Positions 12,140 through 30,582 of a DNA stretch of 64,000 nt are shown piece after piece. The DNA comes from Diprion similis (lineage: Eukaryota > Arthropoda > Insecta > Hymenoptera > Diprionidae): assembly GCF_021155765.1 (NCBI RefSeq), contig NC_060110.1, positions 1,860,001-1,924,000 of the forward strand. The letters are read 5' to 3'. The notes beneath the pieces are model-generated. The model was not told where the DNA came from, did no database searches, and was given only the letters and a program-made list of their open reading frames with translations. The translations under genes and the position numbers were made by a program. The number at the start of each line of letters is the position of its first letter. The first letter of the stretch is position 1.

Positions 12140-15100
12140 ATCAAGAATGTGTGCGGTTGCGTCGTGGGAGAGGAGAGGGGGGTACGGGGATCGATATAAT
12201 ACAGTAAATATATGAGAAAAAAAAATCTGAAGAAAAAAACAGTTTACAAATTAGGAAACAGAATATTTTGGTTATACACAACAATTATTACACCTAAGTC
12301 GTTCGCGTATTTCTAGAAGTTTACCCGTTGATGTTATGACGCACTACACTTGATGGCTGACACATATTTGTTTATAATTCATAAAACTCATTCTTGGGAA
12401 AACTTGTAGGACAATATCGCAGAGATTCCTTTAATAAATAATTTTGCATTTGCGTCAGACATATGAAATTTAATTTAACCCCAACGTATTAGGGTACGTT
12501 CCGTTTTTTTAAATATATCTTAAAAAGTTTTGTACATGCGAATACGTGTTTAGGTATTATTCGTGGTACCCTCTGGCTGTGTTATGAATATATGAGTTGA
12601 CATCATCAAATTCATTAGTTGATTGGATCCTATCATAACTTAAGCATGAATTTAAGACTGAAACAAGGTTTAGGTAGGATTTTTGAACTGGTCTCGTTTA
12701 GATTCTTTCAGTTGGTTTAATCTTCTGTTAAAAATTGTCACATACCTAAAAAAGTAACTGTTTTAAGATTAATAGAGTTGAGGATAACACACTTTACATT
12801 TCATAGTCGACCATCGTATTAAATGTTCAGTTTGTAATATTTTATGAATTATATACTGATATCTGTCAACTTTTGAGGGTGTTTCATTTCCTTAACACAT
12901 TAGGCTAGGTGTCTTGATAACAGAATCCCTGCATATAAATGATCTATTTTACGTTTATTTTTTCTTCTGTCAAGAGTCAACTTTTTTCTACATTAAGCTA
13001 GTATGATAACAGCCAAATTGCTGTCGATTAAAGCTTGCACAGTATTGAGCTCACGAGAATCTGTTGTTTTACATTATACAAATTTGATAGTTCTCATTGG
13101 ATAAGTTTATTTAATTTTATATTAATCTTGAATGAAAGAAATTCGCCATTCAGTCAGTATCTATTGGTAGTCGCGCTTTATGTAAGCTAAAGTTGGATCA
13201 CCAGAGATTCGAATAATTTTAAAGTCATCTTGAGTTATACTGGAAAGAAATTAATTTATATTTTGGGACGTTCCTTGTTTACCGTTAGCTCTACTTTTTT
13301 ACTTATTCAAGTATGGCAAAGATTTAAGCTGATAATTTAGGCAAATCTCTAGTACTTAGATTGGATATTTCTCGATGATATTTGAAAAGAATATCAATTA
13401 CCAATTTTTCAACCACGTCCAATGCAAATGCGAGCTTTAAAAGAAGTGACACAGCTTGGTTGGCTTACTTATAATCATTTCTCAGCTAACTGACATGTTC
13501 GAGTCAGCTGAGTGATCCAAAGTTGTTAATTTCTATCAATATTATGATTACTATTACTTCTATTATTATGTAATGAAAGTCCTGTGCGATGACATTTGCT
13601 GGAAGTTTTTGTCTACAAGTCTTGTTTACCAATAAATGCTTGCAAGATTTCAGTAACTATTTTACATTAGTGATTTAAGAGTTTCTTTTCTGCTAATAAA
13701 TGGCTAGATTGGAGTAGTTTTGTGGTTGGATTGTTTTTGCTAATAATTATTATTAATGACGTGTAGGTACAAAAGTTCACAGGACAGTGCTACATGATAA
13801 TAACTCCTACTTTACAAGTAATGGATTTTAATCGTGCTCGGATACATTCACATTCAATATAAGTATAGAATAATGAGTTGTACAAGATGAAAAAAAACGC
13901 ATTTCACGTATTAAAAGTGGTTCATAAAAATTTAACTATAATTTAGAAGAAACTATTCGTCACAAGATTCATGCTGCATACTTGTTTCGTACCATAGTAA
14001 GGGTCCAAGCAAGACTTCCCAAGAGATTCCCAATTTGATCACATATCAATAATTGGACATAATATTATTTTGCATTTTCATATATTCATTACCATTCCAG
14101 ATGGTATCCAACGCTTGTTATACTGTACACTGATAGCTCTTCATGTTTGTATTATTACATATTTTTGTCTCATAGCTAACAGCGAGTGCTAAGTTATTGC
14201 TTTTATGTTTGATGATTCTTAGGTAATCGGTTTTGTTTATGCCTAACTTTAATTAAGTTTTGCCTCATATATTCATTGGTATAATGATGATGTATAATCG
14301 ATAGACAATAGAACTTTTTCTTGGTTGGTAGTCTTATTTGTATGAAACGTGATATACATAATAGTTTCTGTATTTTATTTGCTAATAATACCCTAAGTAA
14401 TTTATAAATTCTAGCTAACCGTTTGCTGAGAATTAGCCAATCCCATTCCTGAAAAATATGTCAACCTTTGCGAATTTGATTAGAGTTGAGTTTGGTTGTA
14501 AATTAATGTTGAAAAGAATGCTTTGTCGCCAATTTTTATCATCCTACATGTATGGTTCTTTCTTGCTGAAAATTACATTTACGTCTTTTACGATAAGATA
14601 ATGCATTATTTTTAGTTTTTATATAATCATTGCCCAGCTAATTGCAAATTGTAGATATTTATGAGTGATCATATGAGCTGCAGCATTGTTGTGAACATTC
14701 TTTACCAACATTGCAAGTATATTCAATGTTTATAAAAAAAAAATCTTATCCATTTTTATTTAAGTATTTTCAAATTTCGATATCGTAAACGTATTTTCGT
14801 AAAAATTTTGAGAGAATAAAAGTTTTGCACAGGCCTAGTTCTGATGACATTTTTTTTTTTTTTTTTTTTCTTCTTACCTGAACGGTAGAACTATTATTGT
14901 ATTAAAGAACATTAAATTAACTTGAATGTAAGTATGAATGAAATGTATTAATTGTGAACAATGATGGATGAATGTGTTTATTGTATTTACGCAACCTACA
15001 AAATAAAAAACAAGATAAAAACTTAGTATCTATTGACAGATTTTACAGTATTTTGCTTTTTCATAGACCTCATAGTCGTCATATAACTTTTAGACCCATT

Positions 15101-15616
15101 ATAATAATATAGAAAAAGTACTTACCATCGTGCTTGCCAATAATCTTCAATCGATCATTATCACAATCAATTATCTATTTTTCCAAGTCCAAATTTGCAC
15201 CTTGTACCTTAGAAAAATTCAATAAAAAACTAAAAATAATATCAAAACAGCAAGATGAATAACTTTATTATTCTATTTTCATGAATAAACACTCAACGAG
15301 TAATTTTTTATATTCTATTCTATCAAAAATTGTTTACATCCATAAATGGATGAACATTTTATTTACATTAACCATTGAATGAGTAATATTCGTCCGATTT
15401 ATAAGCAATACTGTAACTTCTGCGAATAGAACAAAGAACTCGATGGTACATATTTCAATCGAGAGGCAGATTGAAAATATTCCGTATTATCTGTCGGTCT
15501 GTGACATAATAAGGTATTGTATTGGTTCTATAATAAAACAAATTACGAAACTAAGCCTGTCGCATATCACTATCGAACGATCTCATTGAAAGTAGAAGAT
15601 AGTTGTAGATTATCGT
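12140..15616. other. PDS5 3' region and spacer to convergent DDX27
   Basis: AT-rich 3.5 kb with no coding segment. It is bounded by the PDS5 stop and the DDX27 poly(A) signal, so it is PDS5 3' UTR plus a tail-to-tail spacer. AATAAA hexamers on the plus strand occur near 12433, 13630, 13690, 14815 and 14999, so 3' UTRs from about 0.3 to 2.9 kb are possible. A run of 20 T lies at 14850-14869. Confidence 0.55.
14850..14869. repeat. Poly(T) run, 20 bases
   Basis: Uninterrupted T20 in the non-coding region between PDS5 and DDX27. No target-site duplication or element body was seen beside it, so it is best read as a mononucleotide repeat. Confidence 0.9.
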
Positions 15617-15622
15617 TTTATT
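15617..15622 (-). terminator. DDX27 polyadenylation signal
   Basis: AATAAA on the minus strand about 28 bases beyond the DDX27 stop codon, predicting a very short 3' UTR. Confidence 0.6.
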
Positions 15623-15649
15623 ATTATGATAACACAGACAGCTTACATT

Positions 15650-21187
<5,538 letters not shown>

Positions 21188-21914
21188 TTTTGAAATTTTT
21201 TCATTCAAATATTAACGTTTTAGCAACTCTACACATGCTTTGAATGTATCGTATTCTTAAACAATGCTGGTGACGTTTTTTGGTTATGATACCGCACACG
21301 CGTTTTACAGTGGCTATGGAAACTTATAAGTAGGAATATGGTAGGAATACAGAGAGTCCGTTCCGACAATATATAGCTCCCAGTGCTGTGAACAATCTCG
21401 TATCTCTTTTGCGCCAGCCAGTTCGTGACTAGCTCTGTCTCTGTCCTAGGGAATTTTAGTGCTGCTAGCTAATTTCGGAACTCACCCTATATATCAAATT
21501 CTTAATAAGTGTCCAAGATGGAATCTGTATCCTCTAAGCGCGTTCCGAAAATACCTAGTAGCCCTCAAAACTTCCTAGAGTACAGATGGAGTACAGGTAG
21601 TGCTAGTGACAAACTCAGCAGCGCAAAAGAGATAAAAGATTGTTGACAGTACTGGGAGGTAATTTGTATATGCACAGCTGCGCGGTTGGTAGCCTTGACT
21701 TCTGAAATGGCGGGTAAATGGTTAGCTAGTGTGGTTAGCGAAGCCGTGATCGGTTACTTGCACTGTGTCGTGAATTGAAGAATATATTGTGTATATTGTG
21801 TGAATAATCAGATGTTGTTTAGAGCCACCTGATTGTGGAGTTCTGTCCGTTTAATTTAGCGTTTGCTTTAGAATATTCAACTTTCTTGAAGTTGAATCAA
21901 TATTGTCAATAGCC
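21188..21914. promoter_or_regulatory. Shared bidirectional promoter of DDX27 and FEN1
   Basis: The start codons of DDX27 (minus) and FEN1 (plus) are separated by 727 bp, so both promoters and both 5' UTRs lie here. No canonical TATA placement was obvious. The centre is occupied by a long inverted repeat (21377-21658) whose two arms each carry TCTCTTTTGCGC. The TTTTGCGC in it is one base from the E2F consensus TTTSSCGC, and FEN1 is a known E2F target in animals. Binding here is an inference. Confidence 0.6.
21377..21658. repeat. Long imperfect inverted repeat (fold-back) in the DDX27/FEN1 promoter
   Basis: The left arm, about 21377-21482, and the right arm, about 21541-21658, are reverse complements over most of their length. 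They share a perfect 14-bp core, TATCTCTTTTGCGC, at 21401-21414 and 21621-21634. Outer blocks CTCCCAGTGCTGTGAACAAT versus CTCCCAGTACTGTCAACAAT match, as do inner TTTCGGAAC blocks. The spacer is about 58 bp. It could be a fold-back MITE remnant or a duplicated promoter module; no clear target-site duplication was seen. Confidence 0.75.
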
Positions 21915-24900
21915 ATGGGTATTTTGGGATTATCTAAACTAATCGCAGACGTCGCACCGTCGGCTGTGAAGGAAAAAGATATAAAGCACTATTTTGGTAT
22001 GTGATATTAATATTAATATTAATAACAAAGTTCACCTTGTTTCAGAAATATATCTTCAATCAACTTTGAATCCTATTGTTATACTCATACGAAATTCTCT
22101 TTTAAAACCAGTTTTGGTGTATCGTTTACAGCTTTTGATATTATCACTTAAATTTGTTGAATGGTCCAAGTTGCAAGTGTGTTTTTAACTATTATTCATA
22201 TACTTTTGCAGGTCGTAAGATTGCCATCGATGCATCAATGTGTCTTTATCAGTTTCTCATTGCGGTGCGCAGCGAAGGGGCTCAGCTTACGTCTATTGAT
22301 GGCGAAACTACAAGGTAGACTAGAAGTGCTGGATTTTATTTTTACAGAAGACTTAAAATACCGTAAACCTTCACAAAAATAGTGATTTTGTCAATGGGAA
22401 CTTCGTTCCATACATACATTAATACCAAACTAGGTTTTTTTCATAATTTATATATAAATGTTTGTATTTAGATTTCATTTAACAATGTCTTTTGAAGACC
22501 ATATTGTTTTGCACTACTCCATATATTTTTCAGTCTTTCTTTTCATCTCTCATTCTATGTCTTTTTCCATGATTCTTGTAAGGCAATAGATACTGGCAAT
22601 TTGGCTCGTTAATCATACGTACGTTGTGATTTTGGATAGAAGTAAAATACAATAATTTATGAAAAAACTGTAACAATGGTATATATCAGGTCAAACTTAT
22701 TGAAACTACAGTCACAAATTCTGGACCCGCTACTTTTTGTTGAAGTAGATATTTGTAATTATTATCGACACAATAGTTGCAATGTTATCTTCATTAGAAA
22801 TATTGTTATTTGAATTACTATTGCAGGATAAAAATTCAGCTAATTGGCTAATGTTCGTAGCTACTGAAAATTAATATTGTATATTAATTATTAAAGTACT
22901 TTTAAACTTGAGCATGTAGTCCAACAACATTAATTAAACAATTTAAACGGTATTTACAGTCACTTGATGGGTACATTCTACAGAACGTTGCGCTTTATAG
23001 AACAGGGTATAAAGCCCATTTATGTATTTGATGGTAAACCACCAAACTTAAAAGGTGGAGAATTGGCGAAACGTGCGGAAAAGAGAGATGAGGCGCAGAA
23101 AGCCTTAGAAGTTGCAGAGGCAGCGGGTAATCTGAATAGATTCGATCCTTTGACGTTTTCTGTGCTTTAAAAAATGATTTATTTGTATACTAGGCTGCCA
23201 TATCTCATGTCATTCATCTTTTCATTTAGGAAATGCCGAGGACATCCAAAAATTTAACAGAAGGCTGGTTAAAGTTACAAAGCAACATGCCGAAGAAGCT
23301 AAACAACTCTTAACGCTGATGGGTGTTCCATATATTGATGTAAGATTCTCACAAATATAACAATCTCAGAAATCATTCAATTTTTAAAGAGGGGTTTGGC
23401 AACTTTTATACTTCTCAAGAGCCGTGTAAAGTTCAAAGTTACTATGAGTATTATGGTTTTTAAAGATTTTCACGTTTTTAGTAGTATGCATCAGTGGTGT
23501 TGTACAAAACATTCCATCACACTAATTACAGAAAATCATGACGAATCGATAGCAGTAGAATTTAAGTATCGCAGTAAGAATTACCTAAAAAAATTTGGTA
23601 TTTTCTTTGCTTTTGGCACTACATAATAACAAACGTATATATGTATATTTGTCTTAAACCTTAGAAATTAATAATCAAATTGATACAGGCTCCGTGTGAA
23701 GCTGAGGCTCAGTGTGCCGCTCTGGTTAAATCTGGTAAAGTTTTTGCCACAGCAACAGAGGATATGGATGCATTGACATTTGGATGTAATGTACTACTTC
23801 GGCGTATGACGTTTAGCGAGGCCAGAAAAATGCCTATACAAGAGATTTATTATGATAAGGTATTGGAGGGTCTGGAATTGAATAAAGACGAGGTAACTAT
23901 AAGACTGACATGAAAAGAACAAATTGAAAATTCAATTCTTCTGGTGACACAGTTTTCTATGAAGAAAGGGCCATTTACAATGTCGCTAGTATCAGTGATT
24001 GGTACTTACCGCTGTGTATACAGCAATATAGTTTATCTCAACCTGACAATTCCATTTCAAATGTTATTTACAGTTCATTGATCTATGCATAATGTTGGGC
24101 TGTGATTATACTGACAGCATCAGAGGTATTGGTCCAAAGAGAGCTATCGAGCTAATTAAAACGCACAGATCTCTTGAGAAGATTTTGGAAAACTTAGACA
24201 CCAATAAGTATCATGTACCAACTGATTGGAACTATAAACAAGCCAGAATATTATTTCAAGAACCTGAAGTTACGGATGCAAATGATATTGAGGTATGTAG
24301 TGGTAGTTATGTTATGCAATAATCTTCAGATAATTAGATGTAGGAAAAATTATAAATTAGTTTTGGGTTCTGACAAATTTTCAAGTCTTGATTAAAACTT
24401 GTTTATTTTGCAGCTGAAGTGGTCAGACCCAGACGAGGAAGGCTTGGTCAAGTTTTTGTGTGGTGATAAGCAGTTTAATGAAGACAGAGTTCGATCTGGT
24501 TCAAAAAAATTATTGAAAGCTCGTGGTACTTCTACTCAGGTTCGGCTTGACTCGTTCTTCAAAGTATTGCCTAGTACAACTCCAGTCAAGCGAAAGGTAA
24601 GACATTAATCTGTTACGTATCTCTTGGATTTCCATAACACGGTAAAACCACCTTAGTGTCAACAAATATTCCATCACTCTTGTTTGGACAAATCTGCTTT
24701 CCTACTGTGGCTGATTCGGTCTGTGGAAAGTGACAATTCAACAGCACAGGCACATGACAGTTTTCTGTAGTGAGCTGGCAATTATTTGTGACAGGAAAAA
24801 CAATACGGGAACATTTTGCAGATTTTACTGCTCAACTGTAACTTCATTTCCTCACTGTTGAAATTTTGGGTGGGTGCAGAAAAAACTCTTGATTGCTCGT

Positions 24901-26089
24901 CATTTCATACACAAGAACAGATACAGGCACAAGTAAAAGTGGATAACATTTGTATAAAGTTTGGAATTTCATGTATCAAGTCAACATCATACTAACTTTG
25001 TATAATTAAGTCGTTGAATAAAAAATTCCATTAGGTCCGTCAGATAAAACGTCGAAAAATAACTGACACGTATTTTTTCTTTTTTCAATTCGATGTTTAT
25101 TAGCAAAGATATAGCAGTTTGAAATTGATGTGTGACGTCACAGTGTGCATTGAACATCAATTTTGAAGTAATGCATCTACCACGAAATGATGTAACTCTA
25201 TTGCAACTAATGAGTCATCATGTAATTGAAGGCGTACACTGGCCTCAAAAAAAGTCTGTCTTGTAAAGATCGTTCCTTCAAGATAGGAGCATCCAGTACT
25301 ATTTATTTTATAGAAAAACTCACATTTCTAGACTGCTGTTCATGTAATTACCACTTCGTGGAATTCCATGCGTGATTCTTGTGTGTGAAAAGCACAGAAG
25401 CAACTCAGTATAGTTGACCAACCAGATAATGCCAGTCCAACGAATAATACTTCAGTAGGAAACTATCTTGCTGAAATATCACTGAAGAATCAAATTTCGG
25501 GTTGCAGTAGTTCTTCATATGATGCATCTTTATAGCTTGATGAAAATAATGATTATAGTTGGAAACTATTAGATTATGGTACGGTTCGCAACAAACGAAC
25601 ACTTTCATGTCACACAATTTTCAAGACAAGTCGAAATTTGAGACCAATAAAAATAACGTTGAGAAATTCTCGTCCCATCTTTTGAGAGCGGTTAATATTA
25701 TCCTAGTGCCAAAAAACTTGAGACATTATTTTCGAAAGACTTTAGAGAATGAAAAATGTAATAAAAGTTATGCAAAATTTTCATATTAATTTCGTAACGT
25801 TTGTTAAATTTTTTGAATAAACAAAGACAAGTCATTTTTATTAGATGTTTGATGATTCGTTCGTCTCATGTTTGATGTGGAACTATTAACCGCATCAACA
25901 TTTTTCCCTAGGAGTTGACACTAACGAGATTATACTGCCTTTCCTTATTTAAGAATCTAACATTCAGATTTAACATGACGTATTAATTGATTCATTTTTT
26001 GTTTAACACAACAGGCCGATGACAAAAAGACGCCAGCAAAAAAAGGCAAACCTGCTGGAAGAGGTAAATTTCGAGGAAAAGCCAAATAA
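21915..26089 (+). CDS. Fen1: Flap endonuclease 1, complete, 8 exons
   Basis: Structure-specific 5' nuclease that removes RNA-primed flaps during Okazaki fragment maturation and long-patch base excision repair in the nucleus. Exons: 21915-21996, 22212-22314, 22960-23126, 23230-23339, 23689-23892, 24074-24292, 24414-24596, 26015-26089, all GT-AG and in phase. The product is 380 residues, the same length as human FEN1. It starts [10 protein letters not shown] with the required N-terminal Gly. All metal-binding acidic residues sit at their canonical positions: D34, D86, E158, E160, D179, D181, D233. The helix-hairpin-helix [10 protein letters not shown] is present. A PCNA-binding PIP box, QVRLDSFF, occupies 337-344, and a Lys-rich tail ends the protein. 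Intron 7 (1.4 kb) is the longest. The promoter is shared with DDX27, which would favour co-expression in growing cells. Confidence 0.98.
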
Positions 26090-26377
26090 ATTGAACATTA
26101 TCTCAAAATTTTGTCGTGCAGCTGAGAAGGACTATAAATTCCTCTGTTAAGACTCGTGTCCTGTGTTTCTCAATTTTCACGAAAAACTAATTCAAGTTAA
26201 ATTTCGAACTATAATTATGCCAAGTAACAAGTTTTTCTAATGCACAATGATCCGTTATAGATATGAATTACTAGCTGAATTGAATCCTTTGATTTATTAT
26301 GAAGTCTGTACGTTTGCTGTTGGCCATTTATGTTGTGCCGAAAAATTTCAGTAAATCTGCCGCTATAACTTCAATTA

Positions 26378-26383
26378 AATAAA
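26378..26383 (+). terminator. Probable FEN1 polyadenylation signal
   Basis: AATAAA about 290 bases after the FEN1 stop, followed by a T/GT-rich stretch. Another AATAAA overlaps the stop codon itself but is too close to be the likely main site. Confidence 0.5.
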
Positions 26384-27184
26384 AATTCATCATATTTTCA
26401 TATTAAACATTATGTATATATATTTTGTTTGCACAAAATTTCAAATAATTCACAGTTTATAATTTGTTAAGGCGACTCATGATTAGTTCTTAAACTTTCC
26501 TTCATATCTACTTATATGTATAAATATTTCATAATAAAACATGCTATAAACATTTACAAACTTAACTTTGTATTACAGTCCCCCGTTTTTATATCCTGAA
26601 TTTCAGGAGCCATTTTTTGTAAATATGTCCTTAATTTGATCGGGATAATCAGTTATTACTTTCATAACACAACATTATTTCTGCGAAATATTATTGTCAC
26701 TGATGCTTGATTTTTACTTTCATTATGATTGGCGAATTATGAAGAACCGCGTAATCACGCAATAGTGATGGCAGATGAGCGTTGTTAATAATAATGAGAT
26801 GTAATTGAATGAAGTGATTTCAGTTGGGTGTTGTAATTGTGAGAAAAAACTTTGTTAAGGATAAAAAAAAGTTATCAGTAACAGTTCCGTTTTCATTATT
26901 GAGCTAGTTACAAGTGGAGTTTATTGCAATTTTGAAGTCACGTGGAAGACACACTCGCAAATTTGAAATGAAAATTGGACGGACTGAAACCAAACATTTG
27001 CTTTGCAGCGCCCACGTCGATTCTTGGTAATTAAAATATTACCTGAATTCTATAGTGTCCAATTTATAAATGTCTGGTTTGGCAATTCATTAAAATATTT
27101 GTATTATCAAGGTATGCAATAGTTTTAACACCATTATCGGATCACCTAGGCATGAATTAGTATATCCTGTAAATAATGTAAGCG
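26384..27184. other. Convergent spacer between FEN1 and RTN4IP1
   Basis: AT-rich spacer holding the RTN4IP1 3' UTR on the minus strand. I see no gene, repeat or structured RNA in it. Confidence 0.5.
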
Positions 27185-30100
27185 TCAGTGAAATCTAATT
27201 ATAGTGCTACCGACAGCGTTCGGATTCAATGCTTCATGTAAGGCTTGTTCAATATTGTGTGGTGCATAAGCTTTATGAACGACGGCCTGCAGTTGATCTG
27301 CATCGACAAGTTGACGCAATGCATCCAGATTGGCAGTGTTTATTTTTGAACCATCGTTCCATTGGTTTGGTTTCAAACCAAACAAGTACTGTAATCATAC
27401 AGTAAAAAGTTATGTTAGTCTGCACTTGTAATAATATTTTGATTTTATTCACTGTCAATACTATCAAATTACACGAAGTATTATGTATCGTGAGAGCAGA
27501 ATATATTATAAATAAAATACATACTCGTATCAACAGATTGATTCTGATATATCCGGAAAATATACTTCCAAAAACAAATCCTAACGTATCGGATGTCAAA
27601 TGTTCTGGTACTGTGGATACGTAAGAACCATGCGGTAGTAAATGATTTCTCAGTATACAGTCTTCAATTTCTGGACCACCGGTGTAAAAGATTGCATCGA
27701 ATCTGCAATAATGAATTTAAAATGAAGAACTGAGTGAAGGATTAATTTTTTCTTGATTTCGCTTGCTTCTTCCAGCCAAAGCTGGAAACAAATCACTTTT
27801 CGAATAGAGATTGAACAAAACACGTCAGCGTTTCTTTCTCTCAAAAAACTATTAATGTATAATATTTTCTTGAAATAGTTACTTTTTCAAAACATTCTAT
27901 GCAACATATTTACATGGAATCTGGACAATGTGCCTGAAAGATAACATATTTACTCACTTATCTTGTAGTTCTAATTCCTTTTCTATATTCGATTCGTTAA
28001 AGGGGATAACTTCGTCGGCTCCCAGAGCTTTAGCAACAGGTATTGCTTGCTGTTTACAAGCCGCAACAACGTAACCACCCCACAGTTTAGTTAGCTGAAT
28101 TAGAACACAGCCAACTGGGGTCGTCCCACCATACACTAGAATTCTGTGGAAATGTTTATATCGATTACAACAATACAGCAAGTTACTTCACATTTAGCAG
28201 TTGTTTGGTAGTTTTTATTTATATAATATTACGGTTTTGTTATTAACATTTATCTATCTTTAGCGACAAATTCAAAATTCCACAATAGTTCGACTTTGTT
28301 TTTGCACTAAATCCTTGAAGAATTACCTCTTTCCTCGAGCATTGCCTTCGTCGATCACAGATTCATTGACAATGGCATCCCACGCCAAACATCCACTGTA
28401 CGGTAAGCTGGCTGCTGCATCAAAGTTTACAAGTTTTGGCCTTCTGGCTACTACAGTTTCTGAAACTACCAAATATTCTGCCATGGTACCTTGCGCCCAT
28501 GAAGGAACGGCCAGATACACCTCGTCACCAATGTCAAAATCTATGACACTTGGACCAATATCAACCACTATTCCGGCACAATCTCTTCCTATTATCACTG
28601 GCAAATCTCTCTGTTTCTGCAACGGAGTAATGGGATAAACAATGGTCTTTTTGTGATTCTCTAATGAGTTTGTAAATACATATTTATTGAACAATGCAAA
28701 TCAGTGTTAAGTGCTCGTATATTTACACCAGAGTTAAGATGCTGTCTGTACGTCCTTGCATAGCCGGAACATATTTTTGCATCTACGACATTCACAGATG
28801 CAGATTTTACTTGGATTAATAAATCGTCAGGTTTTTGAATAGCTGGCATTTCCACGTCATCTATCGTAGTGACACCCTGTTGAACCATAAGAATGTAAGA
28901 AACATTGTAAAACCAAAAGTATGTACGGGGTTGCAAGATTTCACTTTCTGACTTACCAGACTCCAACGTCATTTTATAATAATTAAGTATTGGCATGAGA
29001 AACATGTCATAAAATGAAAACCCAGATATGTAACAATCTACTACCGTTTACGCATGCTTGACCTACTTCATTTTTCTACTGGTCGAAATACTAAATATAA
29101 GTTTGATCACTTTTCTTTCATTTAAACCAGAACCTCTGACACCATTACATACCAAATGTAATTTGGAAATTTGCCAAATGGTACTCATAATACAAACCTC
29201 AATACCAATATAATGATGACATATAATGGCTTTCATGTGATGCATGTGCCGTGGTGGATGGTGACAAGTTAAGCCAGTGGTAAACCCTATAAGACCTCCA
29301 GCAGTTAGACCAATAACACAAAAGGCTAGTTCTCGTCTTGACACTGAAATATAACAAACCTGCATTAAAAAAACAGGGACTGGAACAGAAAAGTTTATGC
29401 TTATTTATTACTGTTGCTTATCTTGTTACAAAACAACCCAAATCGTACAGTGTTTTATCACTATAATGGCGAATTAAAAGTTTGAGAACATATGAAATTA
29501 AGAGAATAGATAAAAATGGGTTGGTACATTAATCATGTCAATGGGCACTTTTTAGAAATACACAGCTTTGAATCATCCCACTGTTCTTGCATCTAAATAA
29601 GCCTCGTCAATTTTGCAGAATAAGCTTTGGTCACAAGTTTCAGGAGTCTGAAACAATGCTAGCATTCGAACAAAGACATGTGAATGATAAGTTGAAATTC
29701 AATTATGATTATATGCAAAAGAGAGATCAGAATGATATTACATTAGCCTAAATTGGGAAGCGTACGGTCTGTGAGTGCATCGCACTATAAAGATGCAGAT
29801 TCTCAGGACCAGGTTGATTATTGGAAGAGTTGGATAATGCACACCTGGAAGAATACCTCCACCAGTAAACAAGTTGGCTAGTTGTTGATAAAATTCACGC
29901 GGGTTGAATTGCAGTGAATAATACTGAAACTGGAGTTGTTCCCACCCGGTATGAGCCCAGGTCAACAGTTGTTGGCCAAAGTCTTTTAGTCGTTGGCCAT
30001 ATTCTCCCTGGTAAAATTCCTCCAGCAGTTGTCGAACCTGTGTTATCCATCTCGCAAGCACTTGTTGACCTTGCTGTACTATCACTGATGCTTGAACCTG

Positions 30101-30582
30101 CGAAAATCAGATTTTGTGGAAATATAAGATTTTTTTGTTGGAAGAATGTTCGACGTGAGACTTTCTTAGGTAAAATATGTGAAAAAATGTTTTTCGTTTC
30201 CTTCAAACATGTAGAGGAAATTGATGAAATCAAGATTTTGCTTGATTAGGATTGGAATTTATTCTAAATGGATGTATTTGTATACCCGTGCTTGGCAAAG
30301 TTATAAATAAATATGACTTGATTGAAATCTGTAACTTATACTGCTTCTCTTACTATATTATTGGAATTATGGCAGGTTATACCTATGACTGAATGATCGA
30401 AAGAAATTTAGAAAAACATAATAAATTGTGGGCAGAAATGGTAGGAAGATATGTAAAGTGTCATTGTATGCGTTTCTATTTCATAACTGACGCTTTAAAT
30501 GAATGATCAATGAAAATTCGAACGGAACAAATACCTGTAGTGTCTCGAGTTGATTAGATAGTCGAAAACGAATTTCGTCCAT
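27185..30582 (-). CDS. RTN4IP1: RTN4IP1-like mitochondrial NAD(P)H oxidoreductase, complete, 8 coding exons
   Basis: Zinc-free medium-chain dehydrogenase/reductase. In mammals this family (OPA10) is a mitochondrial NADPH oxidoreductase supporting coenzyme Q synthesis. Minus-strand exons: 30582-30535, 30097-29857, 29343-29198, 28876-28729, 28660-28327, 28143-27958, 27702-27525, 27388-27185; in phase, 494 residues. The catalytic part starts near residue 146. It has the GroES-like segment GRDCAGIVVDIG, GDEVYLAVPSWAQGTMAEY and AASLPYSGCLAWDAI. A nucleotide-binding loop VYGGTTPVGCVLIQL stands where vertebrates have a GASGGVG-type loop. The C-terminus ends GSTIIRFH. The first about 145 residues are an extension absent from the vertebrate protein: a Gln-rich helical stretch encoded by exon 2 and a hydrophobic segment at about 102-122 (LAFCVIGLTAGGLIGF). 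The start is the ATG of MDEIRFRLSNQLETLQ; alternative 5' exons cannot be excluded. Confidence 0.92.
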
